A stretch of 62,536 bases of DNA from Caldilineaceae bacterium (lineage in GTDB: Bacteria > Chloroflexota > Anaerolineae > Caldilineales > Caldilineaceae). Each line of letters begins with the position of its first letter. Within the stretch, counting starts at the first letter, position 1. This document shows, in pieces, positions 62,535-62,536 of the stretch. The notes beneath the pieces were generated by a model. That model had not been told where the DNA came from. It was given only the letters and a program-made list of their open reading frames with translations, and did not search any database. The translations under genes were made by a program, and so were the position numbers. The stretch spans positions 1 to 62,536 of the forward strand of contig JAJDTL010000053.1 in NCBI GenBank assembly GCA_022827195.1, in the 5' to 3' direction.

Positions 62535-62536
62535 GA

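Overview
This 62.5 kb window is high-GC bacterial chromosome. It is most consistent with a Chloroflexota genome of the Anaerolineae/Caldilineae type, although no rRNA is present to prove this. The supporting signs are the biotin-dependent carboxylase set, a GHMP mevalonate-type decarboxylase, a bactofilin with a long Pro/Glu linker, a zinc-binding L28, a multi-repeat secreted protein, frequent GTG/TTG starts, and palindromic intergenic repeats with arms like GGGCAGG/CCTGCCC. Most genes are housekeeping or metabolic. The accessory parts are an IS-flanked ABC transporter and a decaying right-hand end.

Layout. 0.4-5.7 kb (minus strand) is a tightly coupled acyl-CoA carboxylase operon: carboxyltransferase, unknown protein, biotin carboxylase and biotin carrier, with two GTGA stop/start overlaps, preceded by a DUF1624 membrane acyltransferase. 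6.0-13.3 kb (plus) holds the biotin ligase that would charge this carrier, then a GT39-like membrane protein, an M50 protease, an HD protein, a TyrA-like dehydrogenase, a four-repeat secreted protein and a lipoprotein. 13.3-29.7 kb is a metabolic block, mostly on the minus strand. It encodes aminotransferases, a 3-hydroxyacyl-CoA dehydrogenase, a GH32-like hydrolase with altered catalytic motifs, a UxuA-like enzyme, sugar isomerase/epimerase and SDR enzymes, an orphan molybdenum hydroxylase subunit and a DUF3500 protein. It also contains small zinc-ribbon proteins and a CopG-like/nucleotidyltransferase pair.

30.5-33.3 kb (plus) is a DHH phosphoesterase, a small unknown protein and a mevalonate (di)phosphate decarboxylase homologue. 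33.3-36.8 kb is a composite-transposon-like structure: two same-orientation IS5-type copies flank an ABC-2 permease/ATPase pair. Next come an MFS exporter and its TetR regulator, then a 7 x 10 bp tandem repeat. 39-50.8 kb carries hflX, a hydroxyacid dehydrogenase, citrate synthase, recG, degV, rpmB, rlmN, a HAD phosphatase and recJ. 50.9-58.3 kb has a YprB-like nuclease, a bactofilin, an SCP2-like protein, and the dnaG-rpoD operon with a consensus promoter and a terminator-like leader hairpin. A tRNA-Asn with its own promoter and terminator follows.

58.4-62.5 kb is looser. It holds a HEAT-like protein, a VOC protein, two adjacent genes each interrupted by an in-frame TAG (a TIGR01777-type epimerase and a truncated Fic-like gene), a 54-residue membrane protein, and the end of a transposase running off the window.

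No prophage, CRISPR array, restriction system or secondary-metabolite cluster was seen. The best candidates for something new are the IS-flanked ABC module, the decamer repeat array, the unknown protein coupled to the carboxylase genes, and the dnaG-rpoD leader.
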